From assembly GCA_028023455.1 (NCBI GenBank), contig JAQFVV010012489.1, forward strand, positions 2,421,881 to 2,485,880: DNA of 64,000 nt, read 5' to 3'. The position numbers were made by a program, and so were the translations under genes. The DNA comes from Epiperipatus broadwayi (Eukaryota; Onychophora; Udeonychophora; Euonychophora; Peripatidae). Below, piece by piece: positions 58,160-64,000 of the stretch. A model generated the notes under the pieces. The model had not been told where the DNA came from. It saw only the letters and a list, made by a program, of their open reading frames with translations, and did not search any database. The first letter of the stretch is position 1. Each line of letters opens with the position of its first letter.

Positions 58160-59655
58160 AACAAGGCTGCTATTGCTTTTTTACTAAATTGAATGATGGA
58201 TTCTTAGTCAAACAAAAAGAGAATATAATATTTTATCAAAACAACTACAGCTAAAAATATGAGAAAAATAAAAAAACTTTAAAATTAATTATATATAAAT
58301 ATTAAACAAATTAATTTTATTACGATTTTACTCACACCGTATAATGTTTAATAATAAAAGATTAGAATCAAAATCAATCTATACTTTGATGAAGTGAAAA
58401 TTGTGAAAAATAAATGCAATTTAATTTTAAAATTTGAAATTATTAATCAAACTTTAAAACACATGTATTATTTGAGGAAGTTATTTTTTTTTTTAAAAAT
58501 GTGTTTCAATTAATTCCTCAGCTTATTTATTTTTCAACCTTCTAGTCTATTCTTCATTTGCTACCTCTCTAATTAACTAATCCAGTTTTATTTGTTCCCT
58601 TATCTACTTTATACAATTCTATATTGCACTTTGTTAAGTCACTCATTCTTTCTTCCTTAGTATAACAAGATATTGTTTTCTCTTCAAGATTGAAAGTATT
58701 TTTATTCATTTTATATTATTTTGTAAAAGAGAAAATATCACATTAATAGAATATATATTGTGTGAAAATTAATGATAGCACTGTATATGTATGAGTTATC
58801 AAGCAGGGATTAATTTTCAGCATATGAATGATAATATGACTTTCATAAAAGCTGGAATTCTTATTATTCACTTTGACACTTCGTGAAACTGTGGTTATTC
58901 TATTATAATAAAGATATATGATAATTAATAGAAATGTAGAAAGATATGTAACCAACCAAATACCTCTATCATATTTTATACTCACTCAACTCAACTCAAT
59001 AAAAGTAATTGTTATTGCATTTGTTTAGATTGTTTTAAAGATAATATTTACAGACTAACAAAGTCCTCCTATATTTTAAAAACATAATCCAGTTGACTAT
59101 AAAATAGTTCTTAGGAATTCCATTCCACTTCATCTGTTTTACATTCATAACATAATGAAGATAATTTAGGCTTATTAATATAACTATGATCAAGCTAAAG
59201 AGCATACTGAATGGTCTTACAACAAATATATTGTATATTTATGTATAATAATTTAATAATCCTGTAAGTAAACAATGATTACTAAATGTGCCATGTTAAA
59301 AAAATATATTAAAATTTGTGAAGAAATAATCTTTGAACTCACATAATAATTAACAAATCAGATTTACTTGAATTATATCAATCAATCCATATCACAGAGC
59401 ATCAGATTGAATGAATGGACATTGTTAAATAAAAAGTAAAATTGTATTTTCAAGTTTATTAAAGAGATTCATTATGAGTCTGCTAACAAATAATTCTGAG
59501 TAATGTATTAGAACAAGAATGTCTGTGAGATGATTATAATCCTACACATTACATACTTAAACAGTAGTAAAAGGTATTTATCTGCTATTGAAATTAGTAA
59601 ACTTTTATTAGATTCTGATTATTTATTAACCACATAAGAAGAATGTAAATAGATA
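58160..59655. other. AT-rich sequence, no supported gene
   Basis: No feature was seen on either strand. Confidence 0.4.
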
Positions 59656-59659
59656 GAGA

Positions 59660-59989
59660 AAGGCTTTAACCTTTCTCTCATGGACCATAAACATTTGTAT
59701 AATACTCATAGAGGGACCTCTCAAACCTCAACACAAAATAGGGACTGTATAAAGATAAGAGTAAAATTAAAAATGAAGAGAGTAACAGCTTCATCCTCTC
59801 AAGTCAAGAGGCTTCAAATTGCTCAATACAAGTAAGAATTTAGATTAAAAATAAGATGGGCACTCTTATCTTTATAAAGGCCCTATCTTGAGTTGAGGTT
59901 TAAGAGGTCCCTCTATAATCAAAAACTACAGTATTTGGCTATTATAAAAAACATTTAATGCACATGAGAAAAAGGTTGAAGCCCTTTTA
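59660..59989. mobile_element. Fold-back element related to the 49.4-kb array
   Basis: Arms of about 100-120 bp (AAGGCTTTAACCTTTCTCTC .. ATAGAGGGACCTCTCAAACC .. ATAAAGATAAGAG) face each other. The core ATAGAGGGACCTC and the TTATCTTTATAAAG segment are shared with the units at 49365-50648. This copy looks like the simple, complete form of the family. Confidence 0.8.
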
Positions 59990-61465
59990 TTTATCTAAAG
60001 TTATATTAATAAATGTGTTAATAATATTTTCTTTCATATGAATGATAATTTACCTGTGACATTAAAATAAGAATTGGTTCATGTGATTAATAGGTGCTTT
60101 TTTACATTTTCTTGTCTTGCTTTTGAATATCAATTGCCATGCAATATATGATGTCTCATGCTTTATTTTTTTGGAAGACAGTGTAGATTGTTAGAAGATT
60201 ATTTTAAATTCAGTATTAATAAATCTAAATATTTTTCACTCAAATCTTGTGCTAGGCTGTTATCAGTAAGAAATAAAATAATATTATTTGAAACATTGTG
60301 ATGTATATTTATCTGTAAACTATTACAAGTAGTTAAATGCATAAGAAAAAGTATACATATTAAATGTTTATAAATCACATTTAATAATTTTGATAGATAA
60401 CAATTCTCTCATTTGTAAAACAATATAATTTTTTTCATTTTTCAGATACACAGATTACTTTTATTATTTCAAATTGTCTAAAGTGAAGAATTATATTGGA
60501 TTTCCAATTTTAATCAATTTATTCTCAAATCTTCTTTAGTCATTAAACTTCTGCTTTTGATTCATCTTATTCTTAAGCCAAATAGATAATGTCACCTGCA
60601 TTTACAGTAAGAAACAAACTATTGTCAGATTTTTTTTTAATGATTGCAATAATAGATGTAATAATATCACCATATATTACATAGAAAAATTATACATCCC
60701 AATAATATGGCCAGATTGAAAAATCTAATTTGATACTATAATATTTAACAGCTGTTAAAACTACCATTAGAAGTCATTACTTCAAAAATAGGTACTATCA
60801 TTTTCTTTAACAGTATGTTTAGAATAAAACCTAATTTTAATCCCACTGCAAATTGAATCTTGCAAAGTATAAATATAATAAATGTCTGTATAATAATGAT
60901 TTTTTGCTTATTTAGACTCTTAATCTATAAAATACTATTCTTTTTAGTAACGATGCAATAATGTTTTATTAGAATGATTTTTGACTCTAAGTTTCACGAC
61001 ATTCATTCTTCCCATTGAATTAAAACTCAATAACAGCAGATCATTTAATTTAAAAGACGAATATTATTGTTTTTATCTAAGTTTACTAGGGTACATACAA
61101 GATTAATAAATATTCCAGAAGAAAAAAAAAATTTCAGATTTTATAAAATAGCACCCAGTAAGAAATGAAAGTATCCTTTGGCACTTTAAGATTCTTACAT
61201 TGGAGTCCAAAAAGGCATCTAATTTTTAATATTATTATCCTGGCTGATATATCAGAAATTCCAAAAAAAAGATATAGGTTAAAATGGCATATTCTATGTC
61301 ACTGCATATCAAAATACTTTTAGCTATTTGTCTGTTCAATCAAACTTCATTAATGATGAATTGAAAACATTTTGGTTACCAGAATTAGTTATATTTAACT
61401 TTTCATGAAAATAGTGTTTGGTAATTTAATATCACCATCATCATCATCATTTTCAGCAGTTATTG
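59990..61465. other. AT-rich sequence, no supported gene
   Basis: Only a possible Penelope tail string near 60255-60300 and an ATC run at 61434-61452 were noted. Confidence 0.4.
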
Positions 61466-61469
61466 ATTC

Positions 61470-61890
61470 ACAACTGGATAAAGATGTAGGTTTAATCCAG
61501 TTTCTCTAATCCTTAGTCTCTCTTCTCCACATTATACCAGAAAACATTCCATCCATTTCATATACAGTCTATTCATAGATCTTTTAGAATATGTTGGAAT
61601 TTAATTTAAGACTTCAATTGCCCATATATATAATCTCTTTTAGAAATATATTCAACCTATTTCCATTACAGGCTCTTAATTCTGTCATGGATGTCAATGT
61701 TATCTATTGATTCCCTCACCTATGCATTTTGATATCTTTGTATTACTCCTAATATATATCTCCCCATAATTAATTGAGTAATCTGGTGTTCATATGGCTC
61801 TTCTATTGTGTGTCCAAGTTTCAGATCCATAAGTAAGAACTAGTAAAACCCACATATTAAAAGACTCCATCCACTATATTTCCATATATG
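61470..61890 (-). pseudogene. RTE-like LINE, C-terminal part
   Basis: The minus strand reads VLTYGSETWTHNRR, the LTYGSETW motif after the RT thumb. Across stops it continues with a segment like GVTRKDRIRNE, and then WAIEVLNWIPTYSKRSMNRL followed by KWMECF. These match the order GHIAR..RWA..VLEWIPR..KR..GRP..RW.D at the end of RTE-type ORFs. It is heavily mutated. Confidence 0.7.
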
Positions 61891-61899
61891 TAGTAATAA

Positions 61900-63060
61900 T
61901 CTGACCAAGATATCTTTAACAAAGTGATATCACTATTTTTTTTTACATGGCATTAAACTAAATAGATTTTATAAAATAAATAATTGTTATCAGAATATTA
62001 AATTTGTTTATATATGTCCAGTGATAAAGTTATAAACCTCTAAATATGAATGGCCAATACATAATAATTTAATCAATGAAAACCCAGTCCTCAATTTCGG
62101 TTCCAATTAATTCATTTTAATGCACAGCCTCATGAAAGATCATAACTAAAAATTCCAAGTCCGATAAATATTTTCTATTGCTTTCTGGAGAAATGGATAT
62201 ATTAGCATTAAATGTCTAGTGCCAACTAAAAACTTGATTTTACAATAGATATCTCCACCATAGACTAAATAATGTAAATTATGATTTTTAAAAATAATAA
62301 AACTTATTGGTGTTTTTTGCTTCGATGCTTTAATGCAATGGCAGGGTAAGCTTAAGAGCTCAAAGTTGCTAAATTGAATAAAGCTGTCATTTCTAGTGCT
62401 TCAATAACATATAATCTCCAAAGAAACTAACTATTTAATTTATTTTTAGAGCTGATAAAATTTCAAACATTAATATATGCTATCTAAAGGACTTTTATAT
62501 AATGTATACAATGTATATTAAAGTTTGTGTCCGAAAACAAATATGGTTCAGTAAACTAGGGACATTATGATTAAATCATATATATACACATTCACACGCA
62601 CATACTTCTGACAGAAAATTATTAGTGACAATGATAAATTAAAAGAGAATTTATTTCCAAGGCTATCAAAAACTTAATAAATATTTCGAAAGATTATAAC
62701 CACTATCAATGAATTAATCAGATCCATTTGAAACGTTTTATTTCACACAAAATAATGAAACTAATATTATCAGCTAACTTCAGATTGAAATCCTTAATTA
62801 ATCTCAGTTATTTGAGAGTTTTTAATATAAGAATGGGTGACAAAACGATCGTCTGTAAAGTATAATGAATTATCATTTTCTTTGTAGTAAAAATCCGTTT
62901 TGACTTTTTAAATATATATATAAAGAAGTTTGTTATAACAAAAAATATCATAATGCAGTTTGGTATCCAAGTTAAGACTCATGATGTATTGATAGTTTAT
63001 TTGACTGCGATGTCTATGACATGTGTTTGAATCCTGATTAGGATAAAGCTTGAATTTTTT
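61900..63060. other. AT-rich sequence, no supported gene
   Basis: A weak tRNA-like word (GTGTTTGAATCCTG near 63026) stands before the GA microsatellite and may be a SINE tail. Confidence 0.35.
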
Positions 63061-63063
63061 TTA

Positions 63064-63103
63064 AGAAAGAAAGAAAGAAAGAGAGAAAGAGAGAGAGAGA
63101 GAA

Positions 63104-63178
<75 letters not shown>
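63064..63178. repeat. (GA)n/(GAAA)n microsatellite
   Basis: Purine-only run of about 115 bp passing from GAAA to pure GA. The Ser/Leu open frame on the minus strand is an artefact of it. Confidence 0.96.
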
Positions 63179-63180
<2 letters not shown>

Positions 63181-64000
63181 ACAATAGAAACAATATTCAA
63201 ATTCTCATCATTGGTCAAATTTTAAGCTTCATAAATAATATTTTTTTATTACTGTTTCTTCATAAGGGGCTCCTGGAGATGTCTTCACTTTGCATTGAGT
63301 TATAAAATGACTATTTTACTTTCTTATCTAGATATTGCTCAAAATATTATTGCCTTATAATACTTAGCCAAGCTAACATTGATGTTTGGCAATTCTATAA
63401 ATAGCGCACATGGTACATTTAAAAATCTAATAAGTAATGCCATACAGCATTGCCAAAAATATGTCATTATTAATATTTGTGATTACAGTGAATGGCTATT
63501 TTTAATCTATTTAAATACATACTGGCCCATCTTTGTTTCTGTTATTTTTTTTCAAAAATCTTTGGTAGCATAATAATTCAATAAATATTTTATCTTTCAC
63601 ATTCACAAAGAATCATAAGAAATACTATTATTTAGTTATATTAATAATGAATGATAATAAAAAAATGCTATCTTTGTAGCTTTTTTTTATCATTACATTA
63701 AATATTTTTATCATAATTTCATCTATTTATAGTCAATCAAAATTGATTCGTTATTCTTCAACAAGGTTCTTAGAAGCCAATTTTATTAATAACATTACTA
63801 CCATTAATTTTTCCCATTGAATTTTAAAGACTAGGTTAAATATTATCATAAAAATAAGTGTGGTTTTATTTTTAAAAGCTTTTTTTAGCAATGTTTATTT
63901 ATTTTTTTGTGACTAATAAAGACTGTAAATTATTATTAGTAATTATTATAGTCGATGTAACATTTATTTTATTGTGAATCATCACAGAAGTGATTATTTT
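63179..64000. other. AT-rich sequence, no supported gene
   Basis: No feature was seen. The open run at 63379-63573 has no recognisable motif. Confidence 0.4.

Noticed and set aside
62997-63218. Ser-Leu repeat frame on the minus strand
   Set aside because: It is the reading of the GA microsatellite.

Overview
This 64 kb window is eukaryotic and almost certainly metazoan. It is very A+T rich and full of microsatellites. It carries tRNA-derived SINEs, RTE-like and other LINE fragments, a Penelope-like element, a complete LTR retrotransposon, hAT-like and other TIR elements and many fold-back repeats. It has almost no coding sequence, no operon and no bacterial signal. The texture fits intronic or intergenic DNA of a large, AT-rich invertebrate genome; I cannot name the species.

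The only convincing host coding sequence is one 145-bp exon on the minus strand (21143-21287) with a canonical acceptor, a canonical donor and an open frame. A weaker candidate terminal exon lies on the plus strand at 58007-58152. If the minus exon is real, much of the window is probably intron of that gene.

Layout. 1-9 kb: a TA-flanked MITE (952-1146), a slightly GC-richer unresolved stretch (1.15-3.2 kb), a fold-back, then featureless AT-rich DNA. 9-20.7 kb: LINE remnants, one with a 5' inversion (9604-10335), a hAT-like element (16304-16813), SINEs and several inverted-repeat elements. 21-27.9 kb: the exon, short tandem repeats, nested fold-backs and a SINE with target-site duplication.

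28-37.6 kb: the main item is a 9.6-kb Ty3/Gypsy-like LTR retrotransposon in minus orientation. It has 3.2-kb LTRs, a primer binding site and a polypurine tract. Its internal region codes only for a gag-like coiled-coil protein, a decayed array of about ten zinc-knuckle units and an integrase-like tail; no reverse transcriptase is left. It sits in the tail of an older SINE whose own target duplication can still be seen on both sides. The LTRs are nearly identical over about 3.1 kb, so insertion was recent, but their outermost 45-95 bp differ.

37.7-64 kb: a near-perfect 142-bp-arm hairpin (40001-40293), long AT and GA microsatellites, a tandem repeat of about 165 bp (44255-44905), a composite repeat with several tRNA-like boxes in both orientations (45420-46585 and satellites), a palindromic array (49365-50648), a Penelope-like fragment with a GIY-YIG remnant (51730-52330), a complex fold-back flanked by a 14-bp direct repeat (52557-53509) and further LINE 3' fragments. 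The genes here do not form a pathway; the story is layered mobile-element insertion around a host gene.
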